Shown piece after piece: positions 1-9,129 of a stretch of DNA of 64,000 nt. Where the stretch lies: contig NZ_AOIS01000051.1 in NCBI RefSeq assembly GCF_000337495.1, positions 74,198 to 138,197 on the forward strand. The letters are read 5' to 3'. Position 1 is the first letter of the stretch. Each line of letters starts with the position of its first letter. A program made the position numbers and the translations under genes. The notes below the pieces were generated by a model. That model made no database searches. It was given only the letters and a program-made list of their open reading frames with translations, and was not told the origin of the DNA. The stretch comes from Haloterrigena salina JCM 13891. GTDB taxonomy: Archaea > Halobacteriota > Halobacteria > Halobacteriales > Natrialbaceae.

Positions 1-93
1 CGCTCCGCGTCGTTAGCCGTTCGACTGCGTACCAACGATTTCCGGGCACGAAAAACGGGTCCGTCTTCGGTCAGCGCGATACCGACGACGTCG

Positions 94-846
94 CTACTCG
101 TCGGCACAGGCCGCTTCGAACACGGTCTCGTGGAGGCGGTCCGCGACGATCTCCATCAGTGGTTTCATGTTCCGGGTGTCAGCCCGGTTGTACTCCACGA
201 GCGTATCGAGGGCACCCTCGTCGCCCCGTTCGTACTCGTGCCAGAGTCGGACGGCGTCCCGGCCGCTGAGATCGGGCATGTCCCGATCGATGCCCAGATC
301 GCGCTCGATCGCCTTCAGTCCGCCGTCGAGCCCGAGTTGCTTACAGGGGTACATGAGATCGACGTGGGGCGTCGTCACATCGATGTCGTAACACGTCTCG
401 AGGAAGGGGACGTCGAACCGCTGGCCGTTGAAGGTGACCAGCAGCGACGACTCCTCGAGTTCGTCCGCCAGCCGACGGGCGGTCAGGTCCCGGTCCTTGA
501 CGAAGGTCTTCGTCTCGCCGCCGCGGTGGACGCTGACGGTCGTGACGTCCTCGCAGGAGGCGTCGAGTCCAGTCGTCTCGATGTCCAGAAAGCAGGTCTC
601 CTCGCGGACATTCTCGTAGCACCGCCAGCGACTCGCGGCCGGCAGCTCCTCCGCGAACGGAGCGACGTCGCCGCGCTCGAGGTGGGTCCGTCCCTCCTCG
701 ATGAACGAGTGGATGCGGTCGGCCAACGTGTCGCCGACGACGCTGCCGTCGAACTCGTCCCAGTGGGTGATTCCGTGTTGCCAGAGTTTGCGTTCGGTGG
801 TCTCCCCGACACCGCGGACGGGAATGAAACTGTTCTCGATTCGCAC
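94..846 (-). CDS. RNase H-like (YprB/DnaQ-fold) 3'-5' exonuclease-like protein
   Basis: Predicted metal-dependent 3'-5' exonuclease of the YprB-type RNase H-like fold, 250 residues. The three exonuclease motifs are visible: DIETTG at residues 88-93 (Asp88, Glu90), a TFNG...D stretch at about 138-145, and YNRADT at 219-224. Residues 12-26 (GVG...GI) look like one helix-hairpin-helix, a DNA-binding element. The start is GTG, with no better in-frame ATG nearby. It is transcribed alone. A second protein with the same fold lies at 40004-41674, next to a helicase. The substrate is not evident; DNA repair is inferred from the family. Confidence 0.8.
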   Translation of the reverse strand: MRIENSFIPVRGVGETTERKLWQHGITHWDEFDGSVVGDTLADRIHSFIEEGRTHLERGDVAPFAEELPAASRWRCYENVREETCFLDIETTGLDASCEDVTTVSVHRGGETKTFVKDRDLTARRLADELEESSLLVTFNGQRFDVPFLETCYDIDVTTPHVDLMYPCKQLGLDGGLKAIERDLGIDRDMPDLSGRDAVRLWHEYERGDEGALDTLVEYNRADTRNMKPLMEIVADRLHETVFEAACADE

Positions 847-1011
847 ACCACTTCGAGGGGGACGAGCGAACTAAAAGCGATTGGATCGACGGCGACGAAT
901 CGATCGAACGGCCGTAGGGCAGCGGGATCGAACGACACACCAAACCGAGAATCGGGTCCGACAGAGTCGAGAGAGAGCGAGAAGAGAAGGGGGTATCGTC
1001 GGACTCGCAGC

Positions 1012-3084
1012 TCAGCTGTCGTCGGAGCTGTTGTCCGAGAGATAGAGCGTCCGGTCGATGATGTCGACGGCCGCCTCGCTCCAGCGCTGGACGGCGTCGC
1101 CGTCCGAGTGGGGGATTTCGATGACGATCCGGTTCCGACCGATCGACACGTCGGCCTCGGGCGTCGCGTCGCGGTCGGCGAAGCTCCGCAGCTGGTACTG
1201 GAGCAGCCGTTTCGTCGAGCCGCTGATCTCGACGGTATCGGTCTCGAACTCGTAGGTTAGGACGGTGTTCTCGCCGCCGTCGTCGCGCTCCGTGCCGTCG
1301 GAAGCAGACCCGTCGCCGCCCTCGTCGGTCCCGTAGACTTCCGCCGAGACGTCGAACTGGTGGCTCGAGAGCTCCGGCGCCGGCGCCTCCTCGTTGATCG
1401 AGTCGACGGCCTCCTCGACCGTCACGTCCTCGAGGTCCTCGTCGTCGAACTCGAAGGCGGCCACGTCGCCGGTGAGCGGATCGGCCGCGTCGACAGTCGG
1501 CTCGTCGTCGGGCTGCTCCGTCTCGTCGTCCGAGACGGCGTCGTCGACGGTCTCCAGACCGGTTGCGTCCGGCTCGCTGTCCTCGCCGTCGGACGCGGCG
1601 TCCGTCTCGGCCTCTTCAGCATCCGTCTCGTTCGTCTCGTCAGCGTCGTCGAGTTCGAGGCCCGTCTCCGCCGTCGGCCGGTCGTCCGCAGCAGCGTCGT
1701 CGGCCTCGCTCTCGTCGGCTTCCGGCTCGGACGCCGCGTCCGACGGCGAGTCGGTCTCCTCGAACGCGAACGCGTTCGGAGCCGTCGCGTCGTCGGCACC
1801 GGACTCGAGCGCTTCGGCGTCGGTTTCGGTCCCGTCCTCACCGACAGTTTCGTCCTCGGCCGCACCGTCGTCTTCGTCCGAGTCGACGGCAGTGTCGTCC
1901 GTCTCGTCGATGTCCGCGTCGGCGTCGACCGAGGCCGCTTCGGGATCGTCGTCGTTCGACGCGTCGGCGGTCGTTGACGCTGCCGATTCCCGCTCGAGGT
2001 CGTCTTCGGACGTCTCGGCCGGCGGCGCCGCCACGACGGAATCGGTTTCGTCGGCCTCGGACTCGTCGGCGGCCGCGGCTGACGCGTCCGTCTCCTCCGT
2101 CGCGGTCGAGTCAACCGGCCCGGCGGCGATGACCGCGTCGTCCCGCTCCGAGCCGTCGGTTAGCTCGCCGGCGATCGTCGGTCCCGGGTTAGCAATCGCG
2201 TCGCGATCGAGCCGAACCGCGTACCACGCTGTCCCGTCGGATTGCGCGACGAACCGTCCCTGGTTGCGGGCCGCTCGGTCACTCGCCGTCTCGTCGGTCG
2301 CGCCGTCGCTGTCCGTCGCCGCCACGTGGCTGGAATCCGCATCCGGTTCGTCCGCCACGTCGGCATCGACGGCAGTCTCGCCGGCGTCAGCGTCGGCGTC
2401 AGTCGCTGTCCCGGTCGGTGCCGTCGACCGTTCGTCGGCGAGAGCCGCTTCAGCCGCGTCCGTTCCGGGCACCGTCGGGTTGGTCTCGAAGTCGGGCGAC
2501 GGTTCGTCAACCCCGGCGACAGCAGCGCCGTTGGCCGACGTTTCGGCCTCGCCGGCGGCGGCTCGATCGGCAGCGCGAGCGTCGGCAGTTTCCGTTTCGA
2601 CGCCGCCGGTACCGCGCGCCGCTCCCGTCGCGGTATCGGCTCTCGTCCGGTCCGTTCCGGCACCGGGAGCCGTCGCCGTCGTCGCGTCAGCGGCGGCGCC
2701 ACCGTTCCCGTTGGTGGAGTGCTGGGCCGCCTGCTGCGGTTCTGCCGGCTGTGGCCCGCCGGCCGCTTGCGATTCCGGACTCTGTGTCGTCTGTGCTGTC
2801 TGGCCCTGCGCCTGTCCGGGGTTCGGGCCGGAGCTGATAGTCCCGCCATTGAGGTGCAGCTGCGTTCCGCCACCGCCACCGCCGCCGCGTCCGTTCGAAA
2901 TGTTGTCCAGCGAGTGGCCGATATCCGTCAGATCGTCGTCGATATTGTCCTCCAGCTTGTCGATCTTGTCCCCGACGCTCCGTAACGCCAGCGCGACGTC
3001 CCACAGCACGACGACGCCGAAAAAGAGGAGCGCGAGGAAGACGGTGACGGCAGCTCCGCCGAGAAGCTCAGCATTGACTTCCAT
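1012..3084 (-). CDS. membrane-anchored acidic low-complexity protein with conserved C-terminal domain
   Basis: Unrecognised 690-residue protein. It has a membrane segment at about residues 8-33, a short charged helix that could be a coiled coil (about 37-62), a Gly run, and then roughly 500 residues of low-complexity Ala/Asp/Glu/Thr/Ser sequence. The last 100 residues regain normal composition (beta strands around LTYEFETDTVEISGS, then a helix) and look like a folded domain. This suggests a tethered cytoplasmic domain on a long acidic linker. ATG start; a TATA-like CTATATACGG lies about 35 bases upstream. The linker's composition throws up many long spurious frames on both strands. Function unknown. 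Confidence 0.7.
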   Translation of the reverse strand: MEVNAELLGGAAVTVFLALLFFGVVVLWDVALALRSVGDKIDKLEDNIDDDLTDIGHSLDNISNGRGGGGGGGTQLHLNGGTISSGPNPGQAQGQTAQTTQSPESQAAGGPQPAEPQQAAQHSTNGNGGAAADATTATAPGAGTDRTRADTATGAARGTGGVETETADARAADRAAAGEAETSANGAAVAGVDEPSPDFETNPTVPGTDAAEAALADERSTAPTGTATDADADAGETAVDADVADEPDADSSHVAATDSDGATDETASDRAARNQGRFVAQSDGTAWYAVRLDRDAIANPGPTIAGELTDGSERDDAVIAAGPVDSTATEETDASAAAADESEADETDSVVAAPPAETSEDDLERESAASTTADASNDDDPEAASVDADADIDETDDTAVDSDEDDGAAEDETVGEDGTETDAEALESGADDATAPNAFAFEETDSPSDAASEPEADESEADDAAADDRPTAETGLELDDADETNETDAEEAETDAASDGEDSEPDATGLETVDDAVSDDETEQPDDEPTVDAADPLTGDVAAFEFDDEDLEDVTVEEAVDSINEEAPAPELSSHQFDVSAEVYGTDEGGDGSASDGTERDDGGENTVLTYEFETDTVEISGSTKRLLQYQLRSFADRDATPEADVSIGRNRIVIEIPHSDGDAVQRWSEAAVDIIDRTLYLSDNSSDDS

Positions 3085-3358
3085 ATATTGTACTCTCTAA
3101 TCCGATAGGTCGTTCCGTATATAGTCCTTCTGCCGTAACACCAATATCCCTGGAGTACTTCGGTCCGAAGACGGGCGTTACACGCTATTTCTGGCGAGTA
3201 CCCGTTTCCAGACTGACCGATATTATCACACTCTGGTCATTAGATTACAGCCGTGTCGACAGCATCGATAACTATCGTTATTTCGTGAGTGTTATCTCGA
3301 GCGAACGGTTCGGGACCTCCCTCGTCGCGACCGACCTACCGGCCCGGCGCGGATCCGA

Positions 3359-4015
3359 TCAGACGGTGAGCCAGTCGGTCGGCGTCTCCCGATCCCTGAG
3401 TTCCCACCGCTGTTCGGCGACGCCGTCACGGACGCGAATCTCGACGACCGCGTCGAACAGCGGTTCGAAGAGGTGGACCGCTTCGTGGTCACGATCGAGC
3501 GGCAGGTGGTAGTGGCCCATCCCCTGGAGGGCGTCCACCCGCGACGTCGTCATGTGCAACAGTCGAAACACCTTCTCCGCCGTGTGTTCCTCGAGCAGCG
3601 CCACCAGCGAGTCGACGCAGACCCGCAGCTGGGACGGCTCGAGGCCGTCGGCGTCGCCCTGAAAGCCGTCGATCGCGTCGGCGATCTCGATCCCCAGCGA
3701 CCCGAGTGGCGTGCGACCGCGCAGTTCGGCGTCCTCGGTTGCGGTGGGGTCGAGCGCCGAGTAGTCGATCGTTCGAACGGTCCCTTCGTCCGACTCGTCG
3801 TTCGCTTTCGCGAGCGACTCGCGTCCGTCGGTTACGAACAGTCGATATCGCGCGCCGTCCCCCGTCTCGCCCAGCAGCCGATGACAGAGCGATGTGTGCA
3901 CGTCGGCCGTCTCCGCGCCGACGAGCAAGACGTTGCTCCCGTCGCGCTTGAGTCTCGCAAGCGTCTGGACGAAGTCGGCTTGCTCCACCGCAGCGCCCCC
4001 TCGTTCAGTTGTCAT
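3359..4015 (-). CDS. haloarchaeal degenerate RecA/KaiC-like protein
   Basis: About 218 residues starting MTTERGG. It resembles the haloarchaeal family I recall as DUF7504, a RecA/KaiC-like fold. The N-terminal strand NVLLVGAE sits where a P-loop would be, but GKT/S is absent, so ATP binding is doubtful. LRVCVDSL (about residues 131-138) sits at the Walker B position. The C-terminal strands end in QRWELRDRE. I chose the ATG at 4015 over an upstream in-frame ATG because a TATA-like element lies 22-33 bases before it, fitting a leaderless transcript. Relatives are often found near sensory or transcription genes; nothing here fixes the role. Confidence 0.65.
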   Translation of the reverse strand: MTTERGGAAVEQADFVQTLARLKRDGSNVLLVGAETADVHTSLCHRLLGETGDGARYRLFVTDGRESLAKANDESDEGTVRTIDYSALDPTATEDAELRGRTPLGSLGIEIADAIDGFQGDADGLEPSQLRVCVDSLVALLEEHTAEKVFRLLHMTTSRVDALQGMGHYHLPLDRDHEAVHLFEPLFDAVVEIRVRDGVAEQRWELRDRETPTDWLTV

Positions 4016-4035
4016 TCTTTTTATCGAGTCTCCGG

Positions 4036-4049
4036 TATTATAATAAATA
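4036..4049 (-). promoter_or_regulatory. TATA-like promoter element
   Basis: On the minus strand the AT-rich run reads ATTTATTATAATA. It is centred about 27 bases before the ATG at 4015, the spacing expected for an archaeal leaderless promoter. Confidence 0.6.
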
Positions 4050-4141
4050 TTGTGGCCGGGATCCACCTACGCGATCACCGGACGAATAATAGCGATCGGT
4101 CCGATCGCCCGGCTTTTTGTTCCGGCCGCCGTAGCCGAACT

Positions 4142-4909
4142 ATGGCCGATCCCGACGACGAACTCGCCGAGGCCGTCCGCGAACTCACACGGACGATCGA
4201 GGAACTCCGGTCGGAACTCGAGTCGACCCAGCGCCGGCCGCCGTTCCGCCCGCCGGCGCCCCGACCGCCGACGCCTCGGGAACTCCTCGCGTTCACCGAC
4301 GAGGTCGCGATTCCCGCCGCGATCGCGGCCCTCGAGACCAGCGTCCGCGCGCTCAAAGGCTTCCAGCGAGCCCTGCAACTCGCCCGGACCGAACGGGACG
4401 TTCGCGACCGGACGACCGAAGCCACGCGGACCGCCGGGGAGCGCGCCGACGACCTCCGTCGATCAACGCTCTCCGGACTCGACACCGTCCTCGCCGAACT
4501 CCAGCGGGCGGCGTCGGACGGTGACCTCCCCGCCGACGAGGGTGCTCGCGAGTTGCTCTCGGAGGCCCGCGAACTGCGCGACGACGTCGACCGGCGACTC
4601 CGGGACGCCGGCGACGACCTCGAGCGCCGATCGACCGACGCGACGGACGCCGTCCGAATCGATATCGAGGACGGCGACCCGCTCGACGGCGCGTCGGGCG
4701 ACGACGACCCGGAGTCGGACCCGGGCGTCGACATCGACGCCGAACTCGAGACCCTGAAGGATCAGTACGGGAACGATGACGCCGACGAGACCGACGCTGA
4801 CGACTCCGGCGAGGACGATAGCGCTGAATCCGACACGTCTATCGACGACGGCGCCGCCGCTGATGACGACGATTCCGACTCGAGCGAAAACGGTTCCGAC
4901 GCGGCCTAG
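4142..4909 (+). CDS. acidic coiled-coil protein, function unknown
   Basis: 255 residues, not recognised beyond a haloarchaea-type acidic protein. Residues 1-30 form a charged helix (LAEAVRELTRTIEELRSELE), then a Pro/Arg-rich stretch, then a central helical region (about 45-170) with a heptad-like pattern. The tail, about 75 residues, is almost entirely Asp/Glu/Ser. There are no membrane segments or Cys motifs. The ATG at 4142 is chosen because the protein-like composition begins there. It converges with the thiolase pair, whose DUF35 gene ends 4 bases inside this gene's end. Confidence 0.65.
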   Translation: MADPDDELAEAVRELTRTIEELRSELESTQRRPPFRPPAPRPPTPRELLAFTDEVAIPAAIAALETSVRALKGFQRALQLARTERDVRDRTTEATRTAGERADDLRRSTLSGLDTVLAELQRAASDGDLPADEGARELLSEARELRDDVDRRLRDAGDDLERRSTDATDAVRIDIEDGDPLDGASGDDDPESDPGVDIDAELETLKDQYGNDDADETDADDSGEDDSAESDTSIDDGAAADDDDSDSSENGSDAA

Positions 4910-5265
4910 ACCGGCTGGAACCGGTAGCCGTCCCAGTCTTGACTCTCCGGTTCGCGGATGCCGGCGCCGGGCTCGCGGAGTTCCTCGACGTGGACGGGCT
5001 CGACCTCGTCACCGGTCTCGACGTCGTCAGTGGTCACCTGGCCGAGGGCGCGGACCGTCTCGCCCTCCACGTCGAATTCGACGATGGCGAGCGTGTTCGG
5101 TTCGCGAACGCCGGGCGGCGTCGCCGTGCTCGTGGTCCAGGTGACGACTTTGCCGGTGTACTCGCTGAGATCGATCGTGTCTACCGGCTCGGTGCCGCCG
5201 GGCCCGCGGGGGTGGCCGGGGTAGCTGATCGACCCGTCCTCGTACTCGTACGCTTCCATGGTCAT
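4906..5265 (-). CDS. DUF35 OB-fold protein, thiolase small subunit
   Basis: 119-residue OB-fold protein of the acyl-CoA-associated DUF35 family. The beta-barrel part is present (TGKVVTWTTSTATPPG, then NTLAIVEFDVEGETVRALGQV, both typical). The four-Cys zinc ribbon that precedes the OB fold in many relatives is missing. Its ATG overlaps the thiolase stop codon (ATGA), so the two chains are translationally coupled. Archaeal thiolases need such a partner: in Haloferax mediterranei the beta-ketothiolases consist of a catalytic alpha and an OB-fold beta subunit, and in methanogens DUF35 bridges thiolase and HMG-CoA synthase. It is most likely the beta subunit of its neighbour. Confidence 0.85.
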   Translation of the reverse strand: MTMEAYEYEDGSISYPGHPRGPGGTEPVDTIDLSEYTGKVVTWTTSTATPPGVREPNTLAIVEFDVEGETVRALGQVTTDDVETGDEVEPVHVEELREPGAGIREPESQDWDGYRFQPV

Positions 5266-6422
5266 CGTGCTGCCTCCATGATGGTGGTGATAACGCAGTT
5301 GCCGAAGCCGCCGACGTTACAGCAGAGGCCGACGTCCGCGTCGACCTGCCGCGGTCCGGCTTCTCCCATTAACTGTTCGTAGATCTCGACCCCTTGCGCG
5401 ACGCCGCTGGCACCCAGCGGATGGCCCTTCGACTTGAGGCCGCCGGAGGTGTTGATCGGTAGTTCGCCCGTGTCGCGTTCGGTATACCCGTCCTCGACGA
5501 GTTCCCACGCTTCGCCCTGCTCGGCGAATCCGAGCCCCTCCATCTGGAGGAACTCGAGGATGGTGAACATGTCGTGGAGTTCGGCGACGTCGATGTCGTC
5601 GGGACCGTAGCCGCTCATTTCGTAGGCACCCCTGCCGCTCTCGACGACGCCGCCCATCACGGTCGGATCCTCCCGTTCGTGGACGACGTGGGTGTCCGTG
5701 GCGCCGTCGATGCCCGAGATGACGACGTAGTCGTCCGTGTACTCCTCGGCGACGGACTCCGGACAGAGCATCAGCGCCGCGGAGCCGTCCGTGATCGGAC
5801 AGAAGTCGTACAGCCGGAGCGGATCGGCGACGATCGGCGACTCGAGGGCGGTCTCCTCGTCGATCTCCTTCTGGAACTGCGCGTTGGGGTTGTCGACGCC
5901 GTTCTTGTGATTCTTGACGGCCACCTTCGCCAGACTGTCCCGCGGCGCGTCGAACCGCTCTAAGTAGTGGCGGGCGGTGAGGCCGGCGAAGGAGGGGAGG
6001 GTGACGCCGTGTTTGTACTCCGCCGGATGCGTCAGCGACGCGATGACGTCGGTCGCTTCGCCGGTCGTCCGGTGGGTCATCTTCTCGCCGCCGACGAGCA
6101 TCGTCATGTCGCTGGCGCCGCTGGCGACCGATTGCCAGGCGGCGTAGATCCCCGCGCCGCCGCTGGAACTCGTCTGGTCGACGCGCTGGGTGTACGCCGG
6201 CATCGCGTCGATGTCGTGGGCCAAGGCGTTGGGAATCCCGGTCTGGCCCTCGAACTCGCCGCTGGCCATGTTCGACACGTACAGGTGGTCGACGTCGCTG
6301 GCGTCGACGCCGGAATCCTCGAGACACTCGAGGCCGGCCTCCGCGAGGAGGTCGAGGACCCACTCCCCCTCGCGTTGCCCGAACTGGGTCATCGACGCAC
6401 CGATGATTGCAACACGTTCCAT
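5262..6422 (-). CDS. thiolase family protein (beta-ketothiolase alpha subunit), Ser at nucleophile position
   Basis: 386-residue thiolase-superfamily enzyme that should condense acyl-CoA with acetyl-CoA or cleave 3-ketoacyl-CoA. Typical motifs: AIIGASMTQFG at the N terminus, AELHDMF near residue 280, NTSGGLKSKGHPLGASG near 335-351, and the C-terminal CCNVGGFGN. Where the catalytic Cys normally stands (CASGG), the sequence is TSSSGG, with Ser85 aligned to the nucleophile. A Ser-His-His triad has been reported for haloarchaeal PHA-type beta-ketothiolases, so this is probably a functional variant. The DUF35 gene follows with a 4-base overlap. The route (PHA, mevalonate or acyl breakdown) cannot be fixed from context. 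Confidence 0.88.
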   Translation of the reverse strand: MERVAIIGASMTQFGQREGEWVLDLLAEAGLECLEDSGVDASDVDHLYVSNMASGEFEGQTGIPNALAHDIDAMPAYTQRVDQTSSSGGAGIYAAWQSVASGASDMTMLVGGEKMTHRTTGEATDVIASLTHPAEYKHGVTLPSFAGLTARHYLERFDAPRDSLAKVAVKNHKNGVDNPNAQFQKEIDEETALESPIVADPLRLYDFCPITDGSAALMLCPESVAEEYTDDYVVISGIDGATDTHVVHEREDPTVMGGVVESGRGAYEMSGYGPDDIDVAELHDMFTILEFLQMEGLGFAEQGEAWELVEDGYTERDTGELPINTSGGLKSKGHPLGASGVAQGVEIYEQLMGEAGPRQVDADVGLCCNVGGFGNCVITTIMEAAR

Positions 6423-6446
6423 AACCTAGGAGACTCGGGTCATCGA

Positions 6447-6454
6447 TTTATAAG
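6447..6454 (-). promoter_or_regulatory. TATA box for the thiolase operon
   Basis: CTTATAAA on the minus strand, 25-32 bases before the ATG at 6422. This is a canonical haloarchaeal leaderless arrangement. Confidence 0.65.
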
Positions 6455-6538
6455 GTGGGGGTCCGGTGCGCTCGGGGAAAACGTCGCTCGCCGTCGCGAC
6501 ACCGATCCTTATGTGTCCGCAGTGATCGTTTTCGAACG

Positions 6539-7429
6539 ATGGCGTTCGCCGAGCCCGCCGACCGCAGCGAGCCGACCCACGCGGTCCGCACCCGCTCGCG
6601 ATCCGGCGTCAGCGATTGGGACGACGACGGCCAGCTCTCGGTCGAAAACCGCGTCGTCGACGTCGCGATGACGTACGGCGACGGGGTGCACCTGTGCCTC
6701 GATCGCTCGCTGCTGGAGCGGCGGGCTCCCGGCCGGCTGTCGACGGCTCGCGAGCGATTCGAACGGCTCCCGGACGACCGACGGCTCTTCCGAACCGACT
6801 CCCCCGAGTATCGGGCTCGACTCCCCGAGGACGCCGAGGCCGTCCGATCCTGTCTCGCGCTCGAGCCCGGCGACACCGACGTCTGGCTGGCTCGCCTGCA
6901 CGGCATCGCGGCGCTCGCGGTCGTAACGGCGGACTCGTGGCTGTACCGTTCGGTCCCTCACCACGCCCACATCCGGGAACTCAACGCCGATGCCGCCGAC
7001 GGACTGCTCGCGGACGTCGCCGGCGAACTCGCGTCGATCCCCGGCTCGGGGGTGGTCCCGACCGGCGCGCTGGTCGCGTGGTCCGCCGCCGAGTACCGGT
7101 ACGAACTGACCTGGAACGCGCTCCGGCGCCGGAGCCCCGACGGCGAGAGCGACTCGTGGACCGCCGTCGACCTCGATCGGCTCCGGGGCGTCCGTCTGGT
7201 CCCCGAACGCGGCGAGATCCGGTTTCGATGGGGCTCGCAGGCGGAAACCGCCGCGTCCCCGTTTCGGCGCGCGCTCGCGTCCGCGGTCGATCGCCTGACG
7301 GCCGATCCGCCGACTCGAGTCGCGGTCGCGGGTTCCGAGACCGTCGCCGAGATCGCGGCGGCGCTCCGAGAGCTACGCGCGCAGTTCGGCTACGAGTTCG
7401 CGATCGACGACCGCCAGTCGGAGGGCTGA
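6539..7429 (+). CDS. conserved haloarchaeal protein of unknown function
   Basis: 296 residues, starting MAFAEPADRSEPTH. Not recognised. Mixed alpha/beta composition, no membrane segments, no Cys motifs, and richer in Arg than most neighbours. A central SWLYRSVPHHAHIREL stretch and a Trp-rich segment (AYRYELTWNAL-like) are the most distinctive parts. A TATA-like CTTATGTG sits about 25-31 bases before the ATG, supporting this start over an upstream alternative. It runs divergently from the thiolase operon and converges with hflX, 11 bases away. Confidence 0.65.
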   Translation: MAFAEPADRSEPTHAVRTRSRSGVSDWDDDGQLSVENRVVDVAMTYGDGVHLCLDRSLLERRAPGRLSTARERFERLPDDRRLFRTDSPEYRARLPEDAEAVRSCLALEPGDTDVWLARLHGIAALAVVTADSWLYRSVPHHAHIRELNADAADGLLADVAGELASIPGSGVVPTGALVAWSAAEYRYELTWNALRRRSPDGESDSWTAVDLDRLRGVRLVPERGEIRFRWGSQAETAASPFRRALASAVDRLTADPPTRVAVAGSETVAEIAAALRELRAQFGYEFAIDDRQSEG

Positions 7430-7440
7430 AAATTACCGCG

Positions 7441-8742
7441 TCAGGCCGATTCGGCCGCCGCCGTCCGCAACTCGCTGGCCCGCGAGCGCGCCTGCGAGAC
7501 GATCGCCGGCCGGGCCTCGAAGGAGACGACGACGTCCTCGTCGCCGTAGGCGACCTCCTCGACGTTGGCGTTGTCGTGGAGCCACGAGACGACGCTCATC
7601 GTGTCGTCGGTCATCGGCAGGAGGAGCCGCTCCTCTTCCCAGTCGGGCAGTTCCTCGTCGATGCGCTCGAGCAGCGCGTCGACGTTCGTCCCCTCCCGAC
7701 CGCTGACGGCGACGGGATTCGGGGCGAGCGAAGATAGGGCGTCGCGCTTCTCCGCGAGTTCCTCGTCGTCGACCTTGTCGATCTTGTTCAGCACCGTCAC
7801 GATCGGCGCCTCGTTGCGCTCGTAGAGGGTGTCGTGGCTGGTGACGAGCTTCTCGTGGATCTCGTCGATCGGCTCGCTGACGTCGACGACGAGCAACACC
7901 AGATCGGCCCGGTAGACGGAGTCGAGCGTCGACTTGAACGACTCGACCAGCCAGTGGGGCAGATCGCTGATGAAGCCGACGGTGTCGGTCACCAGCACGT
8001 CGCGGGGCTCGATATCCGCGCGGCGGGTCGTCGTCCCCAGCGTCGTGAACAGCTTGTCCTGAGACTCGGCGGTCGCATCGAGATCCGGGTGGAGATCCTC
8101 GTTTTCCTCGACGGTGAGGTCGTCCGCGAGCTGCCGCAGCAGCGTCGACTTGCCGGCGTTGGTGTAGCCGGCCAGCGCGACCAGATCGAAGCCGGAGTCG
8201 CGCCGGCGCTCCCGGCGGTGTTGCTCGGTCTGCTCGATCCGCTCGAGCTCGTCTTTGATCCGGCTGATCTGATCCTTGATGTCCCGTTCGCGACTCTCGT
8301 CGTACTCGCCGAGCCCCATGAACCCGGGGTGTTCCTCGCGCTTGGCGAGGCTCGTCTTGGCTTCGGCGCGGGGCAGTTCGTACCGGAGTTCGGCCAGTTC
8401 GACCTGGAGCTGGGCCTTGCGGGTCTGGGCGCGCTGGCCGAAGATCTCGAGGATCAGCGTGAACCGATCGATCACCTCGACGCCTTCGGGGAGCAGTTGC
8501 CCGAGGTTGTACGTCTGGTAGGGACCGAGCCGGTTGTCGAAGATGACGGTCGTCGCGTCGGTCGCGACGACCTCGTCGGCGAGTTCCTCGGCTTTCCCCT
8601 CGCCCAGCTGGAGGGCGGGGTCGGCCTTCCGGGACTGGGTGATCTCACCGACGACGGTGTACCCCGCGGCCGCGGCGAGGTCGCGGATCTCACTCGTGTC
8701 GGGCGTTCCCGAATCGACGCGCTTGGCGATGATTGCTCTCAT
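7441..8742 (-). CDS. hflX: GTPase HflX
   Basis: 433-residue ribosome-associated GTPase of the HflX family. The N-terminal HflX domain carries the family Gly-rich signature TVIFDNRLGPYQTYNLGQLL (about residues 64-83). A coiled-coil linker with R-rich helices follows. The G domain starts at LAGYTNAGKSTLL (G1), with DTVGFISDLP (G3) and NKID (G4). Bacterial HflX splits stalled or heat-damaged ribosomes; the archaeal protein binds the large subunit. ATG start; the gene is monocistronic and faces a 387-base spacer shared with the FUN14 gene. Confidence 0.95.
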   Translation of the reverse strand: MRAIIAKRVDSGTPDTSEIRDLAAAAGYTVVGEITQSRKADPALQLGEGKAEELADEVVATDATTVIFDNRLGPYQTYNLGQLLPEGVEVIDRFTLILEIFGQRAQTRKAQLQVELAELRYELPRAEAKTSLAKREEHPGFMGLGEYDESRERDIKDQISRIKDELERIEQTEQHRRERRRDSGFDLVALAGYTNAGKSTLLRQLADDLTVEENEDLHPDLDATAESQDKLFTTLGTTTRRADIEPRDVLVTDTVGFISDLPHWLVESFKSTLDSVYRADLVLLVVDVSEPIDEIHEKLVTSHDTLYERNEAPIVTVLNKIDKVDDEELAEKRDALSSLAPNPVAVSGREGTNVDALLERIDEELPDWEEERLLLPMTDDTMSVVSWLHDNANVEEVAYGDEDVVVSFEARPAIVSQARSRASELRTAAAESA

Positions 8743-9129
8743 GCGGGTGGAAAGACGTGCTCGTAGCTCTTGCTCGGAGAAGAAGGCTCGAGACGACGCG
8801 AGACGGGTCGCTTGGCGACCCGACGGCCCGTCGGTCCCACGGGCTGGGTACGGCGGCTCGATACTCGCGATAGCGGCTGCCCGATCGCGCTACGGATGGC
8901 GGTCGAACACCTCCGTTACTGTTCGACGGATACGGCACATACCCGACCGTACGCCCCCGACGGTCTTGAATCCCGTGGCGCGTCCGCAGGCCATGGGGCG
9001 GAGTTCGACGCGCCGGAACGCGACTCGATCCGAAGCGAGCAGCGCGTCGCAGATCGAAGCGGACGTCAGCTATACAGAACATCACGAAGCCATAACAGTC
9101 ATTGAAGACGACCCGAATACGACACCGTG
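8743..9129. other. intergenic spacer, divergent promoter region
   Basis: 387 bases between divergent hflX and the FUN14-family gene. I see no credible coding frame, tRNA or strong hairpin. The 60 bases before the FUN14 start are the most AT-rich (ATACAGAACATCACG and nearby) and probably hold its promoter. Confidence 0.5.

Noticed and set aside
1394..3100. 568-codon plus-strand frame opposite the acidic membrane protein
   Set aside because: It is a Ser/Ala/Val-rich mirror of the Asp/Glu-rich gene, created by GC-rich codon bias; the minus-strand frame has a membrane helix, a folded C terminus and a promoter.
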